Assembly (NCBI GenBank): GCA_947381965.1
Contig: CANCXX010000001.1
Span: forward strand, 1-64,000
Length of the DNA: 64,000 bases
Direction: 5' to 3'
Source of the DNA: an uncultured bacterium
GTDB taxonomy: Bacteria > Bacillota > Clostridia > Lachnospirales > Lachnospiraceae
The position numbers and the translations under genes were made by a program. The notes beneath the pieces are model-generated. The model was not told the DNA's origin. It made no database searches and was given only the letters and a program-made list of their open reading frames with translations. This document shows positions 16,146-24,645 of the stretch, piece by piece. How positions within the stretch are numbered: position 1 is the first letter of the stretch; each line of letters begins with the position of its first letter.

Positions 16146-16934
16146 TTATTCTAATGTTAAAAAATTTGCCTTGTGATTAAGAATGTAAAAACCTTTTCTG
16201 TTAATACTATCTTTTCTATTATAATACATTGGGGTATTGTCCATCTGGTAAAATACTGCCCCTGCCTCTTCAGTAATACACTGCATAGCTGCCGTATCCC
16301 ATTCCATAGTGGGATTATATCTGTAGTAAACGTCTGCTACCCCGCTTGCAATCATACATCCCTTTAAGGAACTTCCCACCTTAACAAAATTTTTTATTTT
16401 ATACTTATCAATCAATTTCTTTATTTCCTCACATTCATGGGAAGCGCTGATTACCATCTTCAGGGAGGAAATGTCTCTGTTTTCAGAAACTCTAAGCCTT
16501 CTTTCTGCTCCATCTGCACTTCTCACATATGCTCCATAATTCTTTTGCGCATAATATAAATCTCCGGTCACAGGCACATATATCACCCCCATCACCGGAC
16601 AATGCTTATAGGATAATGCAATATTTACCGTGAACTGATCATTACGTTTGATAAACTCTTTGGTGCCATCCAGTGGATCAACAATAAAGCAATAGTCATT
16701 CTCAAGCCGGCACGGATTGTCCTTCTCTTCTTCTGACAGAACTGAATGATTCGGAAACTCCTTTTTTAATCCCATTACAATTATTTGATTTGCTTCCTTA
16801 TCTGCCACGGTCAAAGGCATATCCCCATCTTTATACTCCACCTGCATATCAGAGGCAGTATTATAAATCTCCATAATTGCTTTTCCGGCTTTAAGTGCAT
16901 ATTTTTTTGCTGCTGTTAATTCCCTTGTATACAT
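16146..16934 (-). CDS. cysQ: 3'(2'),5'-bisphosphate nucleotidase (PAP phosphatase)
   Basis: A 262-residue magnesium-dependent phosphatase of the inositol monophosphatase family. Metal-site motifs are LSEEEKD (about residue 70), IVDPLDGTKEF (about 87-97) and EWDTAAMQCITEEAG near the C-terminus. CysQ hydrolyses PAP, the inhibitory by-product of every PAPS-dependent sulfotransfer or PAPS reduction. Placed between cysA and wzm, and with no PAPS reductase in the window, it most likely clears PAP made by the sulfotransferases at 23-26 kb. A general inositol-phosphate phosphatase is the main alternative; context favours CysQ. Confidence 0.88.
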   Translation of the reverse strand: MYTRELTAAKKYALKAGKAIMEIYNTASDMQVEYKDGDMPLTVADKEANQIIVMGLKKEFPNHSVLSEEEKDNPCRLENDYCFIVDPLDGTKEFIKRNDQFTVNIALSYKHCPVMGVIYVPVTGDLYYAQKNYGAYVRSADGAERRLRVSENRDISSLKMVISASHECEEIKKLIDKYKIKNFVKVGSSLKGCMIASGVADVYYRYNPTMEWDTAAMQCITEEAGAVFYQMDNTPMYYNRKDSINRKGFYILNHKANFLTLE

Positions 16935-16946
16935 TTTTCATTTTCC

Positions 16947-17663
16947 TCATTTTATATTATAGTCAATAAAACTTCTTACAAAATCCGTCCGGGGATTCTG
17001 ACAGACTTCCTCCGGCGTACCAATCTGTTCTATTTTTCCCTGATTTGTAATAATGATCCTGTCAGCTACTTCCATAGCTTCTTCCTGATCATGTGTCACA
17101 AAAATACTTGTGATCCCGACTTGTTTAATCATCTCCCGAAGCCATGCACGGAGTTCACGGCGCACTTTTGCATCAATTGCCGCAAAGGGTTCATCCAATA
17201 AAAGTAGCTGTGGATTTGGCGCAAGCGCCCGTGCAAATGCTACCCGCTGACGCTGTCCGCCAGATAACTGATGGGGAAATCTCTTTCCTAAGTCCGCCAT
17301 AGAAACCAGTTCCAATAGTTCCGATACACGCGCCTTTATCTCTGTTTTACTTTTTTTCTGCACTTCCAGCCCAAAGGCAATATTATCAGCTACTGTCATA
17401 TACCGGAACAAAGCGTAGTTTTGAAAAACAAACCCTATCCCCCTCTTACTGCCTGGTATCTCATTTACGATTCTGCCATTTATAATTATCTCCCCGGAAT
17501 CAGGCATATCCAGTCCCGCAATCATTCGGAGAATTGTGGTTTTTCCACTTCCACTGGGTCCAAGGAGCGCCGCTAAATGTCCCTTTTCTACCTGAAAATT
17601 CACATCATCCGAGGCATGAAATCCATCAAATGTTTTATAAATATTTCTCATTTCCACATACAT
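16947..17663 (-). CDS. cysA: Sulfate ABC importer, ATP-binding subunit
   Basis: A 238-residue ABC ATPase with GPSGSGKTTIL (Walker A, about 35-45), LSGGQRQRVAFARAL (signature) and LLLLDEPFAAID (Walker B), plus IFVTHDQEEAMEVAD (switch His), all as in CysA and PotA types. It lacks the roughly 100-residue C-terminal TOBE regulatory region of canonical CysA (about 350 residues). AAGGA precedes ATG 17663. It forms a compact cysT-cysW-cysA-cysQ run with 12-23 bp gaps. It energises sulfate or thiosulfate uptake with the neighbouring permeases. Confidence 0.9.
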   Translation of the reverse strand: MYVEMRNIYKTFDGFHASDDVNFQVEKGHLAALLGPSGSGKTTILRMIAGLDMPDSGEIIINGRIVNEIPGSKRGIGFVFQNYALFRYMTVADNIAFGLEVQKKSKTEIKARVSELLELVSMADLGKRFPHQLSGGQRQRVAFARALAPNPQLLLLDEPFAAIDAKVRRELRAWLREMIKQVGITSIFVTHDQEEAMEVADRIIITNQGKIEQIGTPEEVCQNPRTDFVRSFIDYNIK

Positions 17664-17675
17664 GGCAATCCTTAC

Positions 17676-18563
17676 TCACTTTCTTTTCCATTCCATAATA
17701 TTTCTTGCAATCAATATTAATATGGCAAGTATAACCAGTATAGACGATACTGCAAAAGCCTCTGTGGTATTAAACTCATTGTATAGAATTTCCACATGAA
17801 GGGGAAGTGTGTTAGTTTTCCCTCTCAAATGCCCTGAAATGACGGACACCGCTCCAAATTCTCCCATGGCCCTTGCCGTACACAAGATAACTCCATAAAA
17901 TAATGCCCATTTAATATGCGGAAAGGTAATCTTTCTGAAAATTGTAATACCTTTTGCCCCAAACAAAGCCGCCGCTTCTTCCTCCTGCTTTCCCTGTGCA
18001 TTCATTACCGGAAATAATTCCCGAAACACAAAAGGAAGTGTAACAAATGTAGTTGCCAGAATAACTCCGGGCACTGCAAAAACAATTTTAATATTATGCT
18101 GGTCTAAAAAATCTCCCATCCATCCAATATTTCCAAAGGTTAATATGAAAATCAATCCGGCAATAACAGGAGAAATTGAAAATGGGATATCTATTAATGC
18201 TGCCAGTATCTGACGACCCCTAAAATAAAATTTTGATAACAGAAACGAAGCAAATAATCCAAATATGGTGTTAACTGCCACTGAAATAACTGTAGCCAAT
18301 AACGTTAATTGTAATGCTTTAATCGTGTATTCATCCATCACTGCTTCCGTATAAGCTTTCCATCCATCCTTCAATGCGTTTGCCACAATTACCGCTAGCG
18401 GCATAATCAGCATTACAAATAAAAATAATATGCTTATTCCTATCAAAATATATTTCACAAAAAAATTAGAACTATCTCTTGGTGGTTCAATTACCTTTTG
18501 CAGGGAGTTTATCCCATCTCCCACCATATCCTTTTCATAAGATCTCAGGTTGTCTTTCTGCAT
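17676..18563 (-). CDS. cysW: Sulfate ABC importer, permease CysW
   Basis: A 295-residue inner-membrane permease with about six helices. The cytoplasmic EAA loop is visible as EEEAAALFGAKGITIFRKITFPHIKWAL, and ARAMGEFGAVSVISGHLRGKT is a strong CysW signature. The N-terminus is hydrophilic for 30 residues. ATG 18563 is preferred because GGAG lies 7 nt upstream; ATG 18569 is too close to it. It should pair with CysT to form the sulfate channel. Confidence 0.92.
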   Translation of the reverse strand: MQKDNLRSYEKDMVGDGINSLQKVIEPPRDSSNFFVKYILIGISILFLFVMLIMPLAVIVANALKDGWKAYTEAVMDEYTIKALQLTLLATVISVAVNTIFGLFASFLLSKFYFRGRQILAALIDIPFSISPVIAGLIFILTFGNIGWMGDFLDQHNIKIVFAVPGVILATTFVTLPFVFRELFPVMNAQGKQEEEAAALFGAKGITIFRKITFPHIKWALFYGVILCTARAMGEFGAVSVISGHLRGKTNTLPLHVEILYNEFNTTEAFAVSSILVILAILILIARNIMEWKRK

Positions 18564-18586
18564 ATCCATTCTCCATTAGTATCAGG

Positions 18587-19438
18587 TTATTCTTTTACAA
18601 ATTTCTGCATATAAATTTGAAGAGAATTAATTACAAACATCAGCACAAAAGACAATATGAGCAAAACCAGCGCTATGGCTGTGGCATCTGCATATTTATA
18701 TTGTTCAAGCTTTGACATTATCAGCACAGGAGCAATTTGTGTTTTGTATGGAATATTCCCGGCAATAAATACCACACTCCCATATTCTCCAATCCCTCTT
18801 GCAAACGCCAAACCAAATCCTGCTAAAAGCGCCGGAAATACTTCCGGAAGAACCACACGAAAAAAAATGCAGACTTTTCCTGCTCCAAGCATTTCGGCCG
18901 CCTCTTCATACTGCCTGTCCAACTTTTCAAGCACTGGCTGTACCGCTCTTACAACAAAAGGAATTCCCACAAATATCATGGCTATCACAATGCCTACACG
19001 CGTGTATGCAATTTTAATTCCTGCTTTATTAAAAAGGAAGCCTATCCATCCACGGTCTGAATACAGGAAGGTTAGGGATATACCTGCCACCGCTGTCGGA
19101 AGCGCAAAGGGCAATTCTACCATTCCATCCATAAGCCATTTCCCCGGAAATTCATACCTGACTAATACCCATGCCAGTATCATACCAAACACAGCATTAA
19201 TAACGGCCGCTATAAAGGCACTGGATAAACTCACCATATAACCGGAAACAATCTGCCTGGAGGTGATAACAGCAAGGAATTCCTGTATGCTTAACTTACT
19301 TACATTCATAAACAGGGATGCCAAAGGAATTAAAACCAGCATTCCCAGCATTGTAAGGGTCACTCCCAGGGATATTCCAAAACCTGGTATCACCTTAACA
19401 GCCCGCTTATTTACTACTTTAACAATCTGTTGTTCCAT
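18587..19438 (-). CDS. cysT: Sulfate ABC importer, permease CysT
   Basis: A 283-residue permease, first of the CysT/CysW pair. Features: a hydrophobic N-terminal helix (FGISLGVTLTMLGMLVLIP), WVLVRYEFPGKWLMDGMVELP, the EAA loop (EEAAEMLGAGKVCIFFRVVLPE) and ARGIGEYGSVVFIAGNIP, characteristic of CysT. ATG 19438 is used although a longer open frame exists upstream, because the extra residues are not family-like and would overlap the intergenic hairpin. AGAGGA lies 12 nt before the start. Separated from the binding-protein gene by 67 bp containing a stable hairpin. Confidence 0.9.
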   Translation of the reverse strand: MEQQIVKVVNKRAVKVIPGFGISLGVTLTMLGMLVLIPLASLFMNVSKLSIQEFLAVITSRQIVSGYMVSLSSAFIAAVINAVFGMILAWVLVRYEFPGKWLMDGMVELPFALPTAVAGISLTFLYSDRGWIGFLFNKAGIKIAYTRVGIVIAMIFVGIPFVVRAVQPVLEKLDRQYEEAAEMLGAGKVCIFFRVVLPEVFPALLAGFGLAFARGIGEYGSVVFIAGNIPYKTQIAPVLIMSKLEQYKYADATAIALVLLILSFVLMFVINSLQIYMQKFVKE

Positions 19439-19473
19439 TCTGCGAATATTCCTCTCATTTATATACCCCCGCA

Positions 19474-19496
19474 TATCGCAGGCATCGCCTGCGATA
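19474..19496 (-). promoter_or_regulatory. Intergenic hairpin between sbp and cysT
   Basis: Perfect 10-bp stem TATCGCAGGC / GCCTGCGATA with a 3-nt loop, 10 bp after the binding-protein stop codon. No T-run follows on the minus strand. Such hairpins often protect the upstream message and allow more binding protein than permease to be made; that role is inferred. Confidence 0.6.
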
Positions 19497-19505
19497 CTGC
19501 ATCTT

Positions 19506-20534
19506 TTACTCTCCATATATCTGGTCAAAAACCGCACCATCATCAAAATAATCCTTATATGCTTTCTGCCATCCTCCAAAATCATCAATCGTCACCAGAT
19601 TCATCTGTAAATCAAACTGACTGGAAAATTCATTTAGAATGTTCTGATTTGAGGGCCGGTAAAAATGTTCTCCCGCCAGACGCTGGGCTTTGTCGCTGTA
19701 CAAATATTCCAGATACGCCTTTGCAATTTCTTCTGTTCCATGTTTTTTTGCATTTTGGTCCACCACCGCCACTGACGGCTGCGCCAAAATACTAATGCTT
19801 GGCGTTACAATCTCAAACTGCTCCGGGTATTCTTCCATTGCCAAATATGCTTCATTCTCCCAGGCAATTAAAACATCCCCCTGCTTGTTTTCAACAAATG
19901 TATTGGTGGCTCCTCTTGCACCTGAATCCAGCACAAGTACATTGTGATACAGTTTCTTCATAAACTCTTTTGTTGCATTTTCATCATTTCCATTTTGGTT
20001 CTGTTGGTATGCCCATACTGCCAGAAAGTTCCAACATGCTCCGCCGGAAGTTTTGGGATTTGGTGTAATTACTTCCACCCCATCCTTTATTAAATCGTCC
20101 CAATCTGTTATATTTTTTTCATTACCCTTCCGCACAAGAAATACAATCGTTGATGTGTAAGGTGAACTACTTTCATCCAGTTCCTCCATCCATCCGCTTT
20201 CAATCATACCTGCATCCTCAATTGCCATCACATCACGGGCAAGGGCAAGGGTTACCACATCTGCATCATTCCCTTCAATTACGGAACGGGCCTGTGAACC
20301 TGAACCACCATGAGACTGCGTTATTGTTACCTCTTCCCCACTTTTTTCTTTCCAATATTCACTGAATATTTTGTTATATTCCACATAAAACTCCCGCGTA
20401 GGATCATAAGATACATTTAGCAGCTCTGCAGGGGACTCACCTTCGCCCTCAGAAGCATGATTTCCACATCCCACAAATACCCCTGCCGCCACTATGCACA
20501 ACAACAGCAAAAATAATACTTTTCTTTTTTTCAA
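19506..20534 (-). CDS. sbp: Sulfate-binding lipoprotein of the ABC importer
   Basis: A 342-residue solute-binding protein. A lipoprotein signal (basic MKKRK, hydrophobic LFLLLLCIVAAGV, lipobox FVGC) anchors it outside the membrane at Cys-23. DPTREFYVEYNKIF, QSHGGSGSQARSVIEGNDADVV, PNPKTSGGACWNFLA and LDSGARGATNTFVENKQGDVL are the classic sulfate/thiosulfate-binding protein motifs. The start is TTG at 20534 with GGAG 10 nt upstream. It lies 41 bp after cysNC, joining sulfate activation and uptake in one unit. Thiosulfate binding cannot be excluded. Confidence 0.93.
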   Translation of the reverse strand: MKKRKVLFLLLLCIVAAGVFVGCGNHASEGEGESPAELLNVSYDPTREFYVEYNKIFSEYWKEKSGEEVTITQSHGGSGSQARSVIEGNDADVVTLALARDVMAIEDAGMIESGWMEELDESSSPYTSTIVFLVRKGNEKNITDWDDLIKDGVEVITPNPKTSGGACWNFLAVWAYQQNQNGNDENATKEFMKKLYHNVLVLDSGARGATNTFVENKQGDVLIAWENEAYLAMEEYPEQFEIVTPSISILAQPSVAVVDQNAKKHGTEEIAKAYLEYLYSDKAQRLAGEHFYRPSNQNILNEFSSQFDLQMNLVTIDDFGGWQKAYKDYFDDGAVFDQIYGE

Positions 20535-20575
20535 ATTAGTTCATCTCCATTTCCTGCCTGCATCCAAACAAAGCG

Positions 20576-22402
20576 CTATAAATATTCATTAAGTTTTTTC
20601 ACTATCATCGAAACAGCATCTTCCAGAGAACATTTACTGGTGTCTATTGTTATATCCGGATTTTCAGGCTTTTCATAGGGACTGGATATTCCTGTAAAAT
20701 TAGGTATTTCTCCCTCCCGTGCCTTTTTATATAATCCTTTGACATCCCGTTTTTCACATTCCTCCAAAGGTGTGCTTACATATATTTCAATAAAGTTCTT
20801 TTCTCCGATAATGTCTCTGGCGCTTTGTCTGTCGCTTCGGTATGGTGATATAAAGGCAGTCAGCACAATCAGCCCTGCCTCATTCATCAGTCTTGATACT
20901 TCCGCTATCCGTCGGATATTTTCTATTCTGTCTCTCTCTTCAAATCCTAAATCTTTATTAAGTCCCATGCGGATATTGTCTCCATCCAGCAGCATCGTAT
21001 GTCTGCCGCCAGTACACAATACCTTTTCCACCTCATTTGCCAATGCAGATTTACCTGAACCTGAAAGTCCTGTAAACCACACTGTCAGAGGATTTTGTCC
21101 CAGACTGTTCGACCGCAGTTCACGAGATATATCACTCTTTTGCCATACCAGATTTTCTGATCGGCGCAGAGAATGATTAATAACGCCGCAAGCTGAAGTC
21201 ATATTGGTAACTCTATCAGTCAGGATGAAACTTCCCACTGACTTATGTTTGTCAAACTGAGCAAAAACAATTACATCAGACATTGCAATATCACAAACAG
21301 CTATTTCATTTTTATATATCTGTTTTGCCAAAGCATCTGTTCCCATATTAATGTCTATCTTTTTCTTAATATCCATGACAGTTGCAGGAATCAGTCTGGT
21401 TCCCACCTTTATCATGTAATTTTTCCCACGAACCAGTTCCGCATCATCCATCCACAATAATGTGGCTGTAAACATATTCGTTACCTTTAATTTTGTACCA
21501 TGGCTTAGCACACATCCTCTGGATATATCAACTTCCCGGTCCAGTGAAACAGTAACCGGCTGTCCTTTTACAGCTGTCTGTACTTCCTTATCTGCCACAA
21601 GCAAAGATTTTATTTCCGCCTCTTCTCCGCTTGGAAGTACAGTTACCTTTTCACCTGCACAAATCTGACCGCAGGCAATTTCCCCCTGAAAACCACGGAA
21701 TGTATGGTTCGGTCTGCATACCCTTTGTATGGGCATCACAAAACCTTCTTCTTCTGTCCCGTCATCCGTATCAACAGTTTCCAAAAATGCTAACAATGTT
21801 TTTCCTTTATACCATGGCATATGGCCTGAGCCTTTGGTTACATTGTCCCCTTCCGTTGCAGACACCGGAATTGTAACAATATTAGTTAAATCAAGTTCTA
21901 CCGCAAGCTTTTTAATCTCTTTTGTCAGGTTTTCATATTTTTGTCTGTCATAATGCACTAAATCCATTTTATTAATGGCAAATACAAAATGCCTGATTCC
22001 CATCAAAGCGCAAATCCTGGCATGGCGTCTGGTCTGGATAAGTATCCCTTTCGTTGCATCTACTAAAATTACAGCCAGCTCAGCAAAAGACGCTCCCACT
22101 GCCATATTTCTTGTATATTCCTCATGTCCTGGTGTATCAGCTACTATAAAGCTTCTATGCTCGGTAGTAAAATAACGGTAAGCTACGTCTATTGTAATTC
22201 CCTGTTCCCGCTCTGCCATCAGCCCGTCTAAAAGCAAAGAATAATCAATTTTCCCTTCCCTGCTCCCAACTTTACTATCAAGTTCCAATGCCTGCTCCTG
22301 ATCTGCATATAAAAGTTTCGCATCATAAAGCATATGACCAATCAATGTTGATTTGCCATCATCCACACTTCCACAGGTAATAAACTTTAATAATCCATTC
22401 AT
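20576..22402 (-). CDS. cysN: Bifunctional sulfate adenylyltransferase GTPase subunit / APS kinase
   Basis: A 608-residue CysN-CysC fusion. Residues 1-420 are an elongation-factor-like GTPase (GSVDDGKSTLIG, ADTPGHEEYTRNMA, NKMD) that drives CysD; residues 435-608 are APS kinase (WFTGLSGSGKSALANEVE, DGDNIRMGLNKDLGF). With CysD it converts sulfate and ATP to APS, then to PAPS. The start at 22402 is 1 bp after the cysD stop with AAGGA 10 nt upstream; an earlier ATG at 22459 would overlap cysD. With no PAPS reductase in sight, PAPS is probably the end product here, used for sulfation. Confidence 0.93.
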   Translation of the reverse strand: MNGLLKFITCGSVDDGKSTLIGHMLYDAKLLYADQEQALELDSKVGSREGKIDYSLLLDGLMAEREQGITIDVAYRYFTTEHRSFIVADTPGHEEYTRNMAVGASFAELAVILVDATKGILIQTRRHARICALMGIRHFVFAINKMDLVHYDRQKYENLTKEIKKLAVELDLTNIVTIPVSATEGDNVTKGSGHMPWYKGKTLLAFLETVDTDDGTEEEGFVMPIQRVCRPNHTFRGFQGEIACGQICAGEKVTVLPSGEEAEIKSLLVADKEVQTAVKGQPVTVSLDREVDISRGCVLSHGTKLKVTNMFTATLLWMDDAELVRGKNYMIKVGTRLIPATVMDIKKKIDINMGTDALAKQIYKNEIAVCDIAMSDVIVFAQFDKHKSVGSFILTDRVTNMTSACGVINHSLRRSENLVWQKSDISRELRSNSLGQNPLTVWFTGLSGSGKSALANEVEKVLCTGGRHTMLLDGDNIRMGLNKDLGFEERDRIENIRRIAEVSRLMNEAGLIVLTAFISPYRSDRQSARDIIGEKNFIEIYVSTPLEECEKRDVKGLYKKAREGEIPNFTGISSPYEKPENPDITIDTSKCSLEDAVSMIVKKLNEYL

Positions 22403-22403
22403 A

Positions 22404-23303
22404 TTAAAAATATCCTTCTCTCTTTCGTCTTTCCATACTTCCTGCTGCTTCATGGTCAATTACACGGCTTGTCCTCTCTGAATTAACAGCGCTTAACGTT
22501 TCTTCAACTATTTTCTCCAATGAATCAGCCACAGACTCTACTCCGCCCGTTAATGGATAACAACCAAGAGTCCTGAATCGTACACTTTTATATTCTATTT
22601 TTTCATCCGGGAACAGTTTCATTCTGTCATCATCTACCATAATGATATTGCCGTCTCTGTAAACAACGGGCCGTACTTTCGCAAAATACAATGGAACTAT
22701 CTCAATTTTTTCACGTGCAATATACTGCCAGATATCCTTTTCCGTCCAGTTCGAAATTGGAAACACTCTTATACTCTCTCCTTTATGTATCTGAGTATTA
22801 TATAAATTCCACATTTCCGGTCGCTGGTTTTTGGGATCCCATGCCTGTTCGCTGTTGCGGAATGAAAATATCCTTTCTTTCGCACGGGATTTTTCTTCAT
22901 CCCTGCGCCCGCCCCCAAAAGCTGCCGTAAATCCATATTTGGATAGAGCCTGTTTCAATGCCTGTGTTTTCATAATATCTGTATAAGCCGCGCCATGGTC
23001 AAAAGGATTAATTCCCTGTCTTACACCTTCTTCATTGGTATAGACCAGCATTTCTATTCCCTTTTCTAAAGCTATTCTGTCACGAAATTCTATCATTTCC
23101 CGAAACTTCCATGTTGTGTCAATGTGCATAAAAGGGAAAGGTGGCTTTTCAGGATAAAACGCCTTTAATGCAAGATGAAGCATTACTGAACTGTCTTTGC
23201 CAATTGAATAGAGCATAACAGGCTTTTCACATTCCGCTGCCACTTCCCTAATAATGTATATTGCTTCCGCTTCAAGCTTGTCTAAATGTGAGAGTTCACT
23301 CAT
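22404..23303 (-). CDS. cysD: Sulfate adenylyltransferase subunit 2
   Basis: A 299-residue ATP sulfurylase catalytic subunit of the PP-loop superfamily. The PP-loop is [18 protein letters not shown] (about 30-47); [31 protein letters not shown] and [15 protein letters not shown] are CysD landmarks. It adenylylates sulfate to APS using GTP hydrolysis by CysN. ATG 23303 has GAGGAA upstream. It is 18 bp after the first sulfotransferase, so PAPS synthesis and use are encoded side by side. Confidence 0.94.
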   Translation of the reverse strand: MSELSHLDKLEAEAIYIIREVAAECEKPVMLYSIGKDSSVMLHLALKAFYPEKPPFPFMHIDTTWKFREMIEFRDRIALEKGIEMLVYTNEEGVRQGINPFDHGAAYTDIMKTQALKQALSKYGFTAAFGGGRRDEEKSRAKERIFSFRNSEQAWDPKNQRPEMWNLYNTQIHKGESIRVFPISNWTEKDIWQYIAREKIEIVPLYFAKVRPVVYRDGNIIMVDDDRMKLFPDEKIEYKSVRFRTLGCYPLTGGVESVADSLEKIVEETLSAVNSERTSRVIDHEAAGSMERRKREGYF

Positions 23304-23321
23304 AAAAATTCCTCGTTTCTA

Positions 23322-24617
23322 TCAGTTTCGTATAAAAAATCTTCTTATCATTCTAAGTGGCGCTGTAATTCTCCAACAGTAACCATTTTTGATGTTGTTA
23401 ATCTCCTGTTGTTTTTCCAGTAGTTGTAATGAAAGATTTTCCTCTTTTGTCTTTATTTCTTCTATTGCTCCAGCTAACTTTGTTATCTCATCCTGAAGCT
23501 GTTGTTGGCTTAATTGCAACTCTTCATCTCTTTTATTATTTTCCTGATTGGTTCTTTCATTATTCCGCTTTATTTCTTCTGTTTCTTTTTGCAAGGAAAT
23601 AATTTCTTTATTTTTTATCAGTATTACTGATGTAAAAAACCTGATTGTCTGCTTAAGTAAATCATGTGTTGGAACAGATGCACCTGCTAAATTTTCATTA
23701 TCCTTTTTATAAAACAATATTCCATTTTCTCTATTTAAATAATCTACTGCAATTTTTCTGTTTATATCTTCATAATTTTTCATAAATTCCTGACGCTGAG
23801 AAAAACTAAGTAAACTTTTAAAATGAGCACACTCCTTTTCACTACCCTCTTCTACTCCGTCTTCCATCAAAACATCATAAAAACAATCATTCATATTCTT
23901 TTGAGTAGCAATACTTGATAAGTTCATATAACGCTTCATTTCTAATGCAGCATTGCTCATTGAAGGATTATAATTTCTTTCAGATAGAATAAACTCATCG
24001 TTTAAAGACAAACCTATTAATTCCAGAAAATCTTCTATAATATTTCCATTTTTAAATTGACCTTTCTCATAAGGCCTGACAAGTATGTTTTTCCTGCCAA
24101 TTACATCTGCCATTTCTTCCAAAACTGAATAATAATTCAAGCTTTTCTTTACATTTTCCATTTCCAAATTATCAGTACCACAGATATCTACAAAAGACCC
24201 TCTAGTTAAAATTAATCTGACATATTCTCTATACTGAGATTCGAAATAATCAACCTGTTTTCTCAAATATATGATAACCTTAACTTCAATATCATCCGCT
24301 ATCATTTTTATATTACTTATAAATGATTTTTTATCCACAACCTCCAACCAAATATTTTCTGTTGATAATAAAATATCATTATGATCTTGAAATAATTTAC
24401 TGATCTCTTCTCTTTTTTGCCAATCTTCCAAATTACTTCTCTCTATCCAACCAAAATTTCCATCTGTGGAATCTTTCCCTCCCCAAGCTAAATGTTTAGA
24501 CCAAATGGGATAAAATAATCCTTTTTTTTCTAAAATATTTCTATTTAGTAAGAAAAAATGTTGTAATGATGATGTCCCAGTTTTTGGAGTACCAATATGT
24601 ATATATAATTTTTTCAT
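23322..24617 (-). CDS. PAPS-dependent sulfotransferase with coiled-coil and WRITAPLR tail
   Basis: A 431-residue protein. The N-terminus IGTPKTGTSSLQHFF (residues 8-22) is the 5'-phosphosulfate-binding loop of sulfotransferases, with Lys-12 as the likely catalytic residue. VIIYLRKQVDYFESQYREY (about 114-132) fits the 3'-phosphate-binding strand and helix with its Arg and Ser. Residues 335-410 are a Glu/Gln-rich coiled coil, and the last 20 residues contain GYCWRITAPLRMIRRFF, a basic, aromatic tail shared with two neighbours. It probably transfers sulfate from PAPS to a sugar of the local glycan. It lies 18 bp before cysD. The exact acceptor is unknown. Confidence 0.8.
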   Translation of the reverse strand: MKKLYIHIGTPKTGTSSLQHFFLLNRNILEKKGLFYPIWSKHLAWGGKDSTDGNFGWIERSNLEDWQKREEISKLFQDHNDILLSTENIWLEVVDKKSFISNIKMIADDIEVKVIIYLRKQVDYFESQYREYVRLILTRGSFVDICGTDNLEMENVKKSLNYYSVLEEMADVIGRKNILVRPYEKGQFKNGNIIEDFLELIGLSLNDEFILSERNYNPSMSNAALEMKRYMNLSSIATQKNMNDCFYDVLMEDGVEEGSEKECAHFKSLLSFSQRQEFMKNYEDINRKIAVDYLNRENGILFYKKDNENLAGASVPTHDLLKQTIRFFTSVILIKNKEIISLQKETEEIKRNNERTNQENNKRDEELQLSQQQLQDEITKLAGAIEEIKTKEENLSLQLLEKQQEINNIKNGYCWRITAPLRMIRRFFIRN

Positions 24618-24645
24618 ATTAATTCCTTTTTACTTCATCTACTCT

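Noticed and set aside
18587-19588. Longer cysT starting at 19588
   Set aside because: The extra 50 residues have no family similarity, would overlap sbp and contain the intergenic hairpin; ATG 19438 with AGAGGA is better.
20576-22459. cysN starting at 22459
   Set aside because: It would overlap cysD by 56 nt; ATG 22402 lies 1 bp after the cysD stop with a good ribosome site and the CysN fold begins right there.
20576-23303. Assimilatory sulfate reduction for cysteine synthesis
   Set aside because: No PAPS reductase, sulfite reductase, cysE or cysK is in the window, and the genes are flanked by sulfotransferases and an exporter; a reductive route elsewhere in the genome cannot be excluded.
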